A stretch of DNA of 64,000 bases from CALODL01 sp942492115 (GTDB lineage: Bacteria > Planctomycetota > Phycisphaerae > UBA1845 > CAIVHJ01), in the NCBI GenBank assembly GCA_942492115.1, contig CALODL010000001.1, forward strand, positions 124,001-188,000, written 5' to 3'. Made by a program: the position numbers and the translations under genes. Below the pieces are notes generated by a model. The model did no database searches. It saw only the letters and a program-made list of their open reading frames with translations, and was not told where the DNA came from. Shown piece by piece: positions 43,624-52,109 of this stretch (its first letter is position 1; every line of letters starts with the position of its first letter).

Positions 43624-44493
43624 CTACTCGAAGAGAGTCTGCAACTGACCCTTGTTCCACAGCGCGACAAGATCCATGCTCCACGCGACGGTGCAGTGTA
43701 TAGCCACTCCAAGCCAGATCGACCGTGTCCACAAAGACAGCGTACCCAGGAACAACCCGGCGATGATCGCGCCAAGTGTTTCGGGGAAGGGTTTACCAAA
43801 GTGAATCATGGTGTACGGGATGGTCATGATGAGGACGGAATAGAACCCGAGCCGGTGTTTCACGCCGTGGATCATGACCCCACGGAAGAAGAATTCGAGG
43901 GTGAAGAATTGCAGACCGTAGATCAATTCCCACGCAATCAAGTCACTCCAGCTTCGCGCAGCCCCTTTGTAGAATGGATAGGTATTTTGAAAACTCGTGG
44001 TTCGGCCAAACAGGAACACCAGTGGAATCACGATCCCGAGACCCAGCAGGTAGACCCACGACTTGCGATACCAACCGGTCAGTTTGAGTCCATAGTCACG
44101 TAGCTGTTCGCGCAGGAACAATTTGATGACGATGACCGGCAAGATGAAGTAGAACACGCTGATCGACAACGACCAGTAGGTGTTTCGCCAGAGCATTTTG
44201 CGACCGTCCTGCTCGAACACACGGCGGTACCATTGTCCGGCAGGTCCATTGCTGATGTCTCGACCACGCATGGCCCGTCGTGGTGGAGCGCTCTCCGTTG
44301 CAGGTGCAGTGGTTCCGATCACCGCATCAGCGGCGGAGCACATCCAGATCAGGTTGCGCGAATCCTTCAAATAGTAGTTTGCAGTGACGACCAGGCACGA
44401 CAGGACCAGGATCGTGATCACCTTCCAGTCGATCGGATCTGGCAGGACTTGGCGCAAAGTCGGGTTGATCGGCTCGCTGGTGTCAGGTTTCAT
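43624..44493 (-). CDS. CPBP/Abi-family membrane protein, degenerate active site
   Basis: A 289-residue protein with about seven to eight transmembrane helices. It resembles CAAX-type (CPBP) intramembrane proteases: LQFFTLEFFFRGVMIHG in place of EExxxR, MIHFGKPFPE (H231, motif 2) and AIHCTVAWSMD (H266, motif 3). The first glutamate of EExxxR is leucine (LE), and the usual Asn after the last His is absent, so activity is doubtful. ATG 44493 gives the N-terminus MKPDTSEP; ATG 44544 would add 17 residues. It is convergent with the preceding gene and divergent from rpmB. Confidence 0.75.
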   Translation of the reverse strand: MKPDTSEPINPTLRQVLPDPIDWKVITILVLSCLVVTANYYLKDSRNLIWMCSAADAVIGTTAPATESAPPRRAMRGRDISNGPAGQWYRRVFEQDGRKMLWRNTYWSLSISVFYFILPVIVIKLFLREQLRDYGLKLTGWYRKSWVYLLGLGIVIPLVFLFGRTTSFQNTYPFYKGAARSWSDLIAWELIYGLQFFTLEFFFRGVMIHGVKHRLGFYSVLIMTIPYTMIHFGKPFPETLGAIIAGLFLGTLSLWTRSIWLGVAIHCTVAWSMDLVALWNKGQLQTLFE

Positions 44494-44583
44494 GGCAGAG
44501 GAATGTGGCACGCCGTCTCCCGGAATGCAACCTCGACGGATCATTCATTGGGCTGAGAATGTAACGCTTTGTGCCCCAGGGTG

Positions 44584-44612
44584 CTTGTGCGGAAGGAGAG
44601 ATCTGCTATACT
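44584..44612 (+). promoter_or_regulatory. Putative extended -10 promoter of rpmB
   Basis: TGCTATACT (44604-44612) is an extended -10 (TGn then TATACT). TTGTGC at 44585-44590 is a possible -35 with a 16-base spacer. It sits 43 bases before the rpmB ATG. Confidence 0.55.
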
Positions 44613-44654
44613 ACTGCGCTCTTTCGGATTAACAGCCCTTGGAGTGGTACAGCT

Positions 44655-44930
44655 ATGTCTCGCGTATGTCATTTCACAGGTCGTAGGACCCACTCGGGCC
44701 ACAAAATCGCTCGGCGTGGTAAGGCCAAGTATCTCGGCGGCGTCGGTATCAAGACCACCGGCGTGACCAAGCGCAAGTTCAAGCCCAACATCCAGAAAGT
44801 CCGTGCCGTCGTCGATGGCAAGGTCTGCCGGATCAAGGTGTCGGCGAAGGCCATCAAGATGGGTCTGGTCGTCAAGCCGCCCAAGCGCGACTGGAAGCCC
44901 GAGGCCGCGGCCGCGGGTTCTGACCAGTAA
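44655..44930 (+). CDS. rpmB: Ribosomal protein bL28
   Basis: A 91-residue large-subunit ribosomal protein. It starts MSRVCHFTGRRTHSGHKIA, the standard bL28 opening, and has RKFKPNIQKVRAVVDGKVCRIKVSAKAIK in the middle, then a C-terminal tail rich in Ala/Lys. Length is near the usual 70-90 residues. ATG 44655 is chosen from the family N-terminus. It is transcribed alone, with its own promoter and a clear terminator at 44961-44986. In many bacteria it also stands alone or with rpmG. Confidence 0.93.
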   Translation: MSRVCHFTGRRTHSGHKIARRGKAKYLGGVGIKTTGVTKRKFKPNIQKVRAVVDGKVCRIKVSAKAIKMGLVVKPPKRDWKPEAAAAGSDQ

Positions 44931-44960
44931 CAGCACGTTTCGCTGTCGATCGTTCATGAT

Positions 44961-44986
44961 GAGGCTCTACGGAGCCTCTTTTTTTT
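44961..44986 (+). terminator. Rho-independent terminator of rpmB
   Basis: GAGGCTC (44961-44967) pairs with GAGCCTC (44972-44978) around a TACG loop and is followed by eight T residues (44979-44986). Confidence 0.92.
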
Positions 44987-45010
44987 CGCACCGCTATTGG
45001 GCAGGATTCC

Positions 45011-45319
45011 GTGACGCGAATTGATAATCAGCAGGTGGCGGCGATTGCTCGACTGGCACGGCTGGCTTTGAGCGCGGACGAGCAAGTGCGCTGCGGCGCG
45101 GACCTCTCGCGAATTCTCGAGTACATGGACCAGCTGAACGAGATCGATACCACCGATGTTCTTCCGACGGCCCACCCGTTGCCAGTGTGCAACGTGTGGC
45201 GTGACGACCGTGCGGAAGCCTCCTATGATGCAGAGCGTGCACTGGCAAATGCGCCGGCACGTGACCACGATTTCTTTCTCGTTCCCCGTGTGCTCGACCA
45301 GGGTGATTCCGCAGGTTGA
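45011..45319 (+). CDS. gatC: Asp/Glu-tRNA amidotransferase subunit C
   Basis: A 102-residue subunit of the amidotransferase that converts misacylated Asp-tRNA(Asn) or Glu-tRNA(Gln). It has the GatC pattern: VAAIARLARLALSADEQ, LSRILEYMDQLNEIDTTDV, WRDDRAE, and FFLVPRVLD. It begins with GTG 45011, just after the rpmB terminator. GCAGGA precedes the start by three to five bases, a short spacing. gatA follows 16 bases later, while gatB is not in this window. Confidence 0.9.
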   Translation: MTRIDNQQVAAIARLARLALSADEQVRCGADLSRILEYMDQLNEIDTTDVLPTAHPLPVCNVWRDDRAEASYDAERALANAPARDHDFFLVPRVLDQGDSAG

Positions 45320-45335
45320 GCGGATCAGGCCACCT

Positions 45336-46781
45336 ATGGACTCGGTCATCGATATCCAGGCCCACGTCGCTGCCGGCGAGCGGAGCGCCATTGAGACCGT
45401 CGAGGAGTCTCTGGCGGCAATCGAGGCAAGCAACCCCATCCACCAGGCCGTTTTGCGTGTTGATGCCGACCGGGCCCGCGCAAAGGCTGCGGATATCGAT
45501 GCCCGCCGTCGGCAAGGCACCACGCTCGGCACGTTGGCCGGGGTCCCCGTGCTCCTCAAAGACAACATCTGCACGTCCTGGGGTTTGACGACGTGTGGGT
45601 CGCTCATGTTGCAGAACTACAGATCGCCGTACGACGCGACGGTCGTCCAGCGCCTCGAACAGGCCGATGCGGTGATCGTCGGCAAGACCAATCTCGATGA
45701 GTTCGCCATGGGGAGCAGCACCGAGAACAGCGCGTTCGGCCCTGTCCGCAACCCATGGAATACCCACTGTGTGCCGGGAGGGTCCTCTGGTGGTTCGGCT
45801 GCCGCGGTGGCTGCTGGTTGTGTTCCCGTGGCACTGGGATCCGATACCGGGGGGTCGATTCGCCAACCCGCTGCGTTCTGCAACGTCGTCGGCTTCAAGC
45901 CGGGGTATGGTCGCGTTTCGCGCTACGGTCTCGTCGCTTTTGGCAGCAGCCTCGATCAAATTGGACCACTGACCCATACGGTCGCGGACACCGCGCGGGT
46001 ACTCCGTGTCATTGCCGGCAGTGACCGCAACGATTCCACCTGCCTTGACGAAACTGTTCCCGATTATGATGCCGCGCTGGAGAAAACGAGCGGCGATTTG
46101 CGGATCGGCGTTGCTCCCGAGGCGTTTGGCGAAGGGCTCGATCCGGAGGTCAAGGCCGCGGTCGAACTGGCCATCGAGACGTACCGCAGCCACGGCGCGC
46201 GCATTGTGGACGTCCATTTGCCGCACCTCAGTCATGCGGTTGCGTGCTACTACATCGTGTGCACAGCGGAGGCATCGAGCAACCTCGCGCGTTTCGACGG
46301 TGTGCACTACGGGCATCGCAGTGCTGCGAGCGAGGTCATCGACTTGTACGAGCGTTCGCGCGCCGAGGGGTTCGGTGACGAGGTCAAACGTCGCATCATG
46401 CTTGGCACCTATGCGCTGTCGAGCGGGTATTACGATGCGTACTACCTCAAGGCCTTGAAGGTTCGCACGTTGATCAAGCGGGATTTCGAGCGGGCCTTCG
46501 AACAGGCTGATGTCGTGCTCACGCCAACCTCTCCAGTTCCGCCTTTCCGCGTTGGCGAACGCGTTGATGATCCACTTGCCTTGTACCTGGCCGATGTCTA
46601 CACGGCCCCGGCAAATCTGGCCGGAATCCCTGCGGTGAGCGTGCCGTGCGGGTTTACGGCGGCGGGACTGCCGATCGGTATGCAGTTGCAGGCGCCGGTA
46701 CTGGGCGAATCCGGGTTGCTGGCTGCGGCGGGCATGTATCAATCGTGGACCGACTGGCACACGCGGCGCCCCGAAGGCTAA
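45336..46781 (+). CDS. gatA: Asp/Glu-tRNA amidotransferase subunit A
   Basis: A 481-residue amidase subunit that releases ammonia from glutamine for transamidation. The Ser-cisSer-Lys triad is K75 (GVPVLLKDNI), S150 (GGSSGGSAAAV) and S174 (GSDTGGSIRQPAAF), at the expected distances. Other conserved parts: TNLDEFAMGSSTENSAFG, GYGRVSRYGLVAFGSSLDQIGP. The usual GatA length is about 485. ATG 45336 is chosen from the family N-terminus; the frame is open upstream. It forms an operon with gatC, followed 15 bases later by a GNAT gene. Confidence 0.95.
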   Translation: MDSVIDIQAHVAAGERSAIETVEESLAAIEASNPIHQAVLRVDADRARAKAADIDARRRQGTTLGTLAGVPVLLKDNICTSWGLTTCGSLMLQNYRSPYDATVVQRLEQADAVIVGKTNLDEFAMGSSTENSAFGPVRNPWNTHCVPGGSSGGSAAAVAAGCVPVALGSDTGGSIRQPAAFCNVVGFKPGYGRVSRYGLVAFGSSLDQIGPLTHTVADTARVLRVIAGSDRNDSTCLDETVPDYDAALEKTSGDLRIGVAPEAFGEGLDPEVKAAVELAIETYRSHGARIVDVHLPHLSHAVACYYIVCTAEASSNLARFDGVHYGHRSAASEVIDLYERSRAEGFGDEVKRRIMLGTYALSSGYYDAYYLKALKVRTLIKRDFERAFEQADVVLTPTSPVPPFRVGERVDDPLALYLADVYTAPANLAGIPAVSVPCGFTAAGLPIGMQLQAPVLGESGLLAAAGMYQSWTDWHTRRPEG

Positions 46782-46796
46782 GGCAGGTTCGAGTCC

Positions 46797-47543
46797 ATGC
46801 AATACAAGCCTCTGAGTTCTCTACGGCGAGCAGACCAGTTGTTTTTCGAACAGATCAGCGAACGGGTTACGCTCGGTTTTGGCCTTGCGTTTCATGCACC
46901 TGAGTTTCCGCTCGCCGTCGGAGACAACGCCTTTCGCGAGGTGCTCATCGAGGCGCACGACGATCTTGATGCTGCGTGGACCGAAGTCGAGGAATTCTAC
47001 ACCGCGCGTCAGTTGGTGTGTCGTCGATGGGTGCCATCTTCGGCCCAGGACGTTGAAATACTGGCACCATTTCTCGAGAGCCACGGTTTCGCGCGCCGGG
47101 AAGACGTCGCACTGCAAGTCATCGACTGGCCCGATCTGGATGCGCCCAACGGCTTGCGCGTGTTGCCGGCGCGCGCCATGCGCCGCGCATTCCGCAGCAC
47201 ATACGATATCGAGCATGCCGCGGAACTGGCTGAACGGCGCCTTGATTATGCGCAATACGATGTGTTCGTTGCGATGAAGAAAGGCGAACCAGTCGGTCGT
47301 TGTGGACTGTTCCAGGCGGGCGAGATTGCCGAGATTCGTGAATTGTTCGTAACACCGTCGCACCGCCGAACGGGCATTGCCACCGCGCTGATTGCCGAAG
47401 TCCTGGGAATGGCCCGCAGGTTGATGATGCGCATCGTAACGGCCCGGGTCGATGCCGCTTGCGAAGGTGCTCTAACCTTCCTGAAGCAAAGCGGTTTCAC
47501 CGACCAGGGCCGATTGATTGAATTCGATCGTACGTCCGACTGA
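46797..47543 (+). CDS. GNAT-family N-acetyltransferase
   Basis: A 248-residue protein. The C-terminal half (about 125-248) is a GNAT domain: DVFVAMKKGEPVGRCGLFQAG, AEIRELFVTPSHRRTGIATALIAEVLG (motif A, with R-x2-G-x-A-type acetyl-CoA loop), and GALTFLKQSGFTDQGR. The N-terminal half (1-120) is less typical and may hold another, degenerate GNAT unit. It sits 15 bases after gatA on the same strand and may be co-transcribed with it. Substrate unknown; acetylation of a small molecule or ribosomal protein is possible. Confidence 0.78.
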   Translation: MQYKPLSSLRRADQLFFEQISERVTLGFGLAFHAPEFPLAVGDNAFREVLIEAHDDLDAAWTEVEEFYTARQLVCRRWVPSSAQDVEILAPFLESHGFARREDVALQVIDWPDLDAPNGLRVLPARAMRRAFRSTYDIEHAAELAERRLDYAQYDVFVAMKKGEPVGRCGLFQAGEIAEIRELFVTPSHRRTGIATALIAEVLGMARRLMMRIVTARVDAACEGALTFLKQSGFTDQGRLIEFDRTSD

Positions 47544-47562
47544 AGTGATCGGGCACCGCCCT

Positions 47563-47808
47563 TCAGTGGGTCGTTTCGCCCGTTTCCCAGTCCAGACCGA
47601 TCTTGCGGCAGATCCGCTGGGCCTCGTCTTGCGGGATGTGGACCATCTCGTTAATCGGGAAATTCGAAGGCTCTCCACGGGCTGCGGTGATGAGTGCATC
47701 GCGAATGGCCTCATTCAGAGATGCGAGTTGCGAGCTCGAGAGACTCTTGATCATTTTCAGCATCTGCTCCTTGAGGTCATCACCTTGCTGGCTCATATGA
47801 TGAATCAC
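47563..47808 (-). CDS. Small soluble protein of unknown function
   Basis: An 81-residue protein: MIHHMSQQGDDLKEQMLKMIKSLSSSQLASLNEAIRDALITAAR, then FPINEMVHIPQDEAQRICRKIGLD. It is helical and has no signal peptide. Its start overlaps the stop of the upstream OmpA-family lipoprotein gene by four bases (ATGA), so the two are translationally coupled. I do not recognise a family. ATGs at 47808 and 47796 are both possible. Confidence 0.55.
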   Translation of the reverse strand: MIHHMSQQGDDLKEQMLKMIKSLSSSQLASLNEAIRDALITAARGEPSNFPINEMVHIPQDEAQRICRKIGLDWETGETTH

Positions 47809-48650
47809 TTCTCGGGTTCAGCTGGCGCCGGCTGCGAGGAGCGGACGTCGACGATGTCAGCCTCGCGCGGTTGTGCGATGATCATGATCTCGACGCGACG
47901 GTTCTGCGCCTTGCCTGTTTTGGAGTTGTTGTCCGAGATGGGATGATACTCGGCGTAACCGGCAACCCCGATACGTTCCGGAGACACTTGGGCGTTGATC
48001 AATTCAACGGCCACAGCAATCGCGCGATGCGATGACAGGTGCCAATTGGTCGGATGGCCAAAGCGCTTGGCATGCTTGATGGGATCGCTGTCAGTGTGGC
48101 CAACGACCTGAATCTCGAATTGGGACGCCTCCGCCGTGTTGATTACCCGAGCGAAGCTACCGAGGGTACTCTTGGCCTCTTCGCGAAGGATATCCTTACC
48201 TGATGAGAACAGCAGGTCGGAGCGCCACTTGATGACGCCACGTGCCGCATCGTATTCCACCGAGTTCGGGTGTGCGGCGGCGAAGTTCTTGAGGGCAGCG
48301 TTCAATTCCGGGGGCAACGGGCTCTTGATGACGAGGGGGGCCGAGGGTGAGAGGTCGGTACGGCCGATGACGTCATGGGCGGTCGCAACGGCCTGTTCGA
48401 GGCGATCGTTCTCGGCTTTGAGGTTCCCGACAAGCTTTTGCTGGACGTCCAGCTCGTTCTCTTTGGAGCGCAATTGCGTACGCAAAGCCTTGGTCTGAGA
48501 TTCGGAATCGACCAGGCGCTGAGAATACTCTTCTTTTTCGGCAAGCAGGTTGCGGTTTTCGAACATCAGCTGGTCGTAGTCGGCCTGAGAGACACAACCC
48601 GCGGTAAAGACCATGGCAGCAAGGGCGGCAAGGGTGACTGTGGACTTCAT
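47805..48650 (-). CDS. OmpA-family peptidoglycan-associated lipoprotein
   Basis: A 281-residue lipoprotein: signal MKSTVTLAALAAMVFTAGC (lipobox Cys19), a coiled coil (about 30-90, AENDRLEQAV), and a C-terminal OmpA domain (about 145-265) with FEIQVVGHTDSDPIKHAKRFGHPTNWHLSSHRAIAVA and VSPERIGVAGYAEYHP, then GKAQNRRVEIMI. OmpA domains bind diaminopimelate in peptidoglycan, so it anchors the outer membrane to the wall. AAGGAG (48658-48663, minus sense) supports ATG 48650. The usual D and R ligands (TDSDPI, NRRVEI) are present. The gene downstream overlaps by four bases. Confidence 0.88.
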   Translation of the reverse strand: MKSTVTLAALAAMVFTAGCVSQADYDQLMFENRNLLAEKEEYSQRLVDSESQTKALRTQLRSKENELDVQQKLVGNLKAENDRLEQAVATAHDVIGRTDLSPSAPLVIKSPLPPELNAALKNFAAAHPNSVEYDAARGVIKWRSDLLFSSGKDILREEAKSTLGSFARVINTAEASQFEIQVVGHTDSDPIKHAKRFGHPTNWHLSSHRAIAVAVELINAQVSPERIGVAGYAEYHPISDNNSKTGKAQNRRVEIMIIAQPREADIVDVRSSQPAPAEPEK

Positions 48651-48929
48651 CGTAAAACTCCTTTTTCGTTGTCCCAGCAGATCGCGATCCATCATGTCCT
48701 GTGGCATTCGCCAGGCGACACCAACAGTTACAGCCCACGAGTCGTTCGGCAGAATGTGCTACTGGCCGCGCGTTCGGGCGTGACCTTCCTTATAAACCAT
48801 GGCGTTGCGCTTCTCAACGCATTTGCGTGAATTTGGGGCGTATGCGCGCGGCCGCGCGGGCGGTGTCGTTGCAGTTGGAACCGGGCAAGACCTGTTGAAA
48901 CAATTCCAGGGTTGCGTAGGTCGAGGGGT

Positions 48930-49889
48930 TCAGCTGATCTTTTTGCCGATCACCAGGCCGACGATGAAGAACAGCAGGGTCGCGCCGGCTGCGGCACCGG
49001 CGTAGATGGGCATCTTGTCGGCGACAGCGACCAGGACTTGCGGGAGCGTGTGCTGTACGTTCGCCGCGACGGAGATCCCTGCAAAACCCAGGATCAAAAT
49101 GGCTGCCAGCATGGCCCCACTGAGGCCAACGTCGACCGCGTCACCCGAGCCAGTTGCCGCTTCGACGCGCACGGGTGCGGGGGCAGAGGGGGCTTCCACG
49201 GGATCCGGCTCACTGAGTGTTTCACCCTCCGTGGTCGCCTCACCAGTGGCTGAGGCGGCGGAAGCGGCCAGTGAGGTGTCGTCGCTGTCAGCGTCGGCAC
49301 TTTCAGTAATACCGGCGTCCTGGTCTTCGCTGTAGATCTCGTCGAGCAGCTCCGCGCCCAGCGAGGTGTCATCTGCTTCACGAGTCAGGTCGAGCAGGCC
49401 GCTGCCCGTTCCGCTCATTTCCAAACCCAGTTCGGAGCCCGTCTGAGAAGCGGACATGAGCGGCTCTTCTTCGTTCGTCGCGACGGTTTGGGCGGCGGGA
49501 TCCGCTTCCGGGACATCTTCGTCATCGAAAACACTGATGCCGACCGAGGTAATGACCGTGTCTTCCTGCTGATCGTCGACGATTGCAGCCTCTTCGAGGG
49601 TGTCGTCGTCTCGATCGGCCTCGTCCAGCGTCAGCATGTCGCTGCCCGTCAGGCCCATGGAGCTCTCGTCTGAGGGCTCGAGGATCAATTCACCGGTGTC
49701 GCCACTGAGCGAGCCGCTGAGTGAGCTGAGATTGGACGCGAGTTCATCGACCTCTGCAGCCTTGTAGCGAATCGCGCCGCCATCTCGGAATTCTCGGAGC
49801 TGACCGTCGCGGATGAGGGCTTTCAGCTCCTCAGCCGACAGACCGAGCTTCTCCTGGGCTTCTTCCATGTCGTAGAACTGCTTGGCCAT
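48930..49889 (-). CDS. HTH (excisionase/MerR-like) protein with C-terminal membrane anchor
   Basis: A 319-residue protein. The first 50 residues (FYDMEEAQEKLGLSAEELKALIRDGQLREFRDGGAIRYK) form a winged helix-turn-helix of the excisionase/MerR type. Next is a 200-residue acidic, Ser/Thr/Asp/Glu-rich disordered region, and two transmembrane helices follow near the C-terminus (about 258-279 and 296-316). I know this arrangement as common in planctomycetes, with unknown function. A membrane-tethered regulator or nucleoid tether is a possible role. It is the second of a minus-strand pair, 40 bases from the gene at 49929. Confidence 0.65.
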   Translation of the reverse strand: MAKQFYDMEEAQEKLGLSAEELKALIRDGQLREFRDGGAIRYKAAEVDELASNLSSLSGSLSGDTGELILEPSDESSMGLTGSDMLTLDEADRDDDTLEEAAIVDDQQEDTVITSVGISVFDDEDVPEADPAAQTVATNEEEPLMSASQTGSELGLEMSGTGSGLLDLTREADDTSLGAELLDEIYSEDQDAGITESADADSDDTSLAASAASATGEATTEGETLSEPDPVEAPSAPAPVRVEAATGSGDAVDVGLSGAMLAAILILGFAGISVAANVQHTLPQVLVAVADKMPIYAGAAAGATLLFFIVGLVIGKKIS

Positions 49890-49928
49890 GATTCGCGGTC
49901 TCTCTCTCTTTGCGTGGAACTCTGGTCT

Positions 49929-50333
49929 CTAGGGGCTGTCCTCGGGAGCCGAGCGTTGCTGCTCCACCATTCTCTGGATATCCGACACGCTGGGCGCGTC
50001 GACGTTGTACTCCTCGAGGTAGCGATCATAGATCCAGGAGCGCGCTGTCACGAGGCGCAGGCGCTTCTGACCCCCTGCCATTATATACTCATAGCACCAG
50101 ATCGTACCCGCATCAACGTCCACCATGAAGACACCGAAGGTGTTGGCGGTCAATTGGCCGGTGAAGGCGAAGACCCCGCGGGCGCCCGCTCCGCGCACGT
50201 TTTGGGCGATGGCTTCCGGTGGGGCAGGCTTTGAAGAAAGAGACATGTTAATTGCTATTGCGGCAAGACTTAGGGCAATGATCCACCAGGCTGGGTGCGA
50301 GGCGGCCGACGAGGGGGCTGAATGAGGGGTCAT
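49929..50333 (-). CDS. Membrane-anchored protein of unknown function
   Basis: A 134-residue protein: an N-terminal helix (WWIIALSLAAIAINMSL, about 17-34), then GVFAFTGQLTANTFGVFMVDVDAGTIWCYEYIM and LRLVTARSWIYDRYLEEYN. Similar proteins occur beside the HTH/anchor protein in planctomycete genomes as I recall, with no assigned role. The start ATG 50333 gives a short basic-poor N-terminus and an uncleaved anchor. It faces away from the HPPD gene, so 50334-50585 is a divergent promoter region. Confidence 0.6.
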   Translation of the reverse strand: MTPHSAPSSAASHPAWWIIALSLAAIAINMSLSSKPAPPEAIAQNVRGAGARGVFAFTGQLTANTFGVFMVDVDAGTIWCYEYIMAGGQKRLRLVTARSWIYDRYLEEYNVDAPSVSDIQRMVEQQRSAPEDSP

Positions 50334-50527
50334 GGGGGCTCCCGAGTGGATGTCATTTGATCGAATTCATGAGAGAATCTAATTTCCGGCTATATCGGCT
50401 CGGCGGTGCGACTCCAATGAGGGCGTCAACTGCCGATTGAAGCATGGCGGTGATTCTGAGACACTTTCCGACGACCGCACGATTGAGATCGCAGGCCAGT
50501 CCCCGTCTGCGACGGCCGGAACTCCCT

Positions 50528-50543
50528 GAAGCCGTCAGGCTTC
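50528..50543 (+). promoter_or_regulatory. Leader hairpin upstream of HPPD gene
   Basis: GAAGCC (50528-50533) pairs with GGCTTC (50538-50543) around GTCA. It lies 42 bases before the HPPD start. The strong Shine-Dalgarno GAGGAGGT (50572-50579) is separate from it. No U-tract follows. Confidence 0.4.
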
Positions 50544-50585
50544 CGGCTATAGGGTTCTATACCCGCAACTTGAGGAGGTGCCAGT

Positions 50586-51677
50586 ATGAGTGGTGATTTT
50601 CTGCCCATCAGGGCATATGACCACATCGAGTTCTATGTGGGAAACGCCCGTCAGGCGGCCCATTTCTACGATCGGGTGTTCGGGTTCAAGCCCATCGCCA
50701 AAATGGGACTCGAGACTGGCTGTCGCGATCGGGCCAGCTACGTCATGGAACAGGGCAAAATCCGTTTCGTGCTGACGACCGCTTTACAACCGGATCATGC
50801 GGTCGCCCGCCACGTGAGTCTCCATGGTGACGGCGTGAAGGTCATCGGACTCGAGGTGCCCGATTGCGAGAACGCGATGATCGAGGTCAAGAATCGTGGT
50901 GCGACGGTCCTCGAGCCCGTCGAAGCTCTTGAAGACGAGCACGGTGTCATCAAGACTGGCGTGATCAAGTTCGCCGGCGATACGGTGTTCAAGTTCGTCG
51001 AACGCGGCAACTATCGAGGATGCTTTGCCCCCGGCTACGTTCCAATCGAGGCCATTGGCGCACCGGCGGTAGGCCTTGCCGCAATTGATCACATTGTAAC
51101 CAATACCTATCTTGGCGAGATGAACTACTGGGCCGAGTGGTTCGAACGCATTATGGGCTTCAACAATCTGTGCAGCTTTACTGACGACGACATCAGCACC
51201 GAGTACAGCGCCCTGATGAGTAAGGTCATGGAGAACGGCACCGGTAAGGTCAAGTTCCCGATCAACGAGCCAGCCGAGGGCAAGAAAAAGAGCCAGATCG
51301 ATGAATACCTTGACTACTACTACGGTCCGGGTGTGCAGCACATCGCAATGAACACGGGCAACATCTACGAAACTGTCAAGGCGCTGCGTGAACGCGATGT
51401 GGATTTCTTGCGCGTACCCGACGCATACTATGAAGATCTCAAGAAACGCGTCGGCGATATTGACGAGGACTTCGATAAGCTCCAGGACCTCGGTATTCTG
51501 GTGGACAAGGACGAAGACGGCTACTTGCTGCAGATATTCACTGCCCCGGTCCAGGATCGTCCGACCCTGTTCTTCGAGGTCATTGAGCGCCACGGCAGCC
51601 GCGGGTTCGGCATCGGTAACTTCAAAGCCCTGTTCGTCAGCCTCGAGCGTGAACAGGCGAAACGCGGCAACCTGTAG
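50586..51677 (+). CDS. hppD: 4-hydroxyphenylpyruvate dioxygenase
   Basis: A 363-residue non-heme Fe(II) enzyme turning 4-hydroxyphenylpyruvate into homogentisate in tyrosine breakdown. It has two VOC domains. The iron ligands H169 (AAIDHIVTN), H252 (GVQHIAMNT) and E331 (LFFEVIERHG) are present, and the C-terminal helix FGIGNFKALFVSLEREQ closes the active site. Length matches the family (about 350-400). Shine-Dalgarno GAGGAGGT (50572-50579) sits seven bases before ATG 50586. No homogentisate dioxygenase is adjacent. The sequence is fully consistent with HPPD rather than hydroxymandelate synthase, although the two are hard to separate by eye. Confidence 0.93.
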   Translation: MSGDFLPIRAYDHIEFYVGNARQAAHFYDRVFGFKPIAKMGLETGCRDRASYVMEQGKIRFVLTTALQPDHAVARHVSLHGDGVKVIGLEVPDCENAMIEVKNRGATVLEPVEALEDEHGVIKTGVIKFAGDTVFKFVERGNYRGCFAPGYVPIEAIGAPAVGLAAIDHIVTNTYLGEMNYWAEWFERIMGFNNLCSFTDDDISTEYSALMSKVMENGTGKVKFPINEPAEGKKKSQIDEYLDYYYGPGVQHIAMNTGNIYETVKALRERDVDFLRVPDAYYEDLKKRVGDIDEDFDKLQDLGILVDKDEDGYLLQIFTAPVQDRPTLFFEVIERHGSRGFGIGNFKALFVSLEREQAKRGNL

Positions 51678-51741
51678 AAGGGCGTGTGGTCAAACAGGAG
51701 TTGTCCGGGCCGCAGGGGTCTCGAAACAGATCAGTCAGCAG

Positions 51742-52092
51742 TCATTCCGCTTCATACTCGGCCGTGATCGTGCTCGACATTCCGCCCCGCGGAGTCCATT
51801 CACTGATCAGCCGCATGTAGCGTGGCGCACAGGACGCGACCAGGGCGTCCAGGATGGCGTTGGTAACGGCCTCGTAGTAGATTCCTTCACTACGAAAGCC
51901 CTGCAAGTACATCTTCAGGCTCTTGAGTTCGATACAAGCCCTGTCGGGAACGTACCACAAGTGCAACGTGCCGAAATCGGGTTGCCCGGTCTTGGGGCAG
52001 ACGCTGGTGAACTCGGGGTATTCGATGTCTATTTCGTAGTCCCGTTCGGGATTGGGATTGTCAAAAATCTCGATGATTGAAGCATCGGGCAT
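51742..52092 (-). CDS. queF: NADPH-dependent 7-cyano-7-deazaguanine reductase
   Basis: A 116-residue type I QueF that reduces preQ0 to preQ1, the last cytoplasmic step before tRNA transfer. The catalytic Cys32 (SVCPKTGQPDF, with Asp39) and the QueF motif ELKSLKMYLQGFR (55-67) are present, and E in RSEGIYYE follows. Length matches the short (unimodular) form. It is the last gene of queE-queD-queF, 17 bases after queD. No queC is present in the window. Confidence 0.93.
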   Translation of the reverse strand: MPDASIIEIFDNPNPERDYEIDIEYPEFTSVCPKTGQPDFGTLHLWYVPDRACIELKSLKMYLQGFRSEGIYYEAVTNAILDALVASCAPRYMRLISEWTPRGGMSSTITAEYEAE

Positions 52093-52109
52093 TGCGCTGT
52101 CCTCGAATC

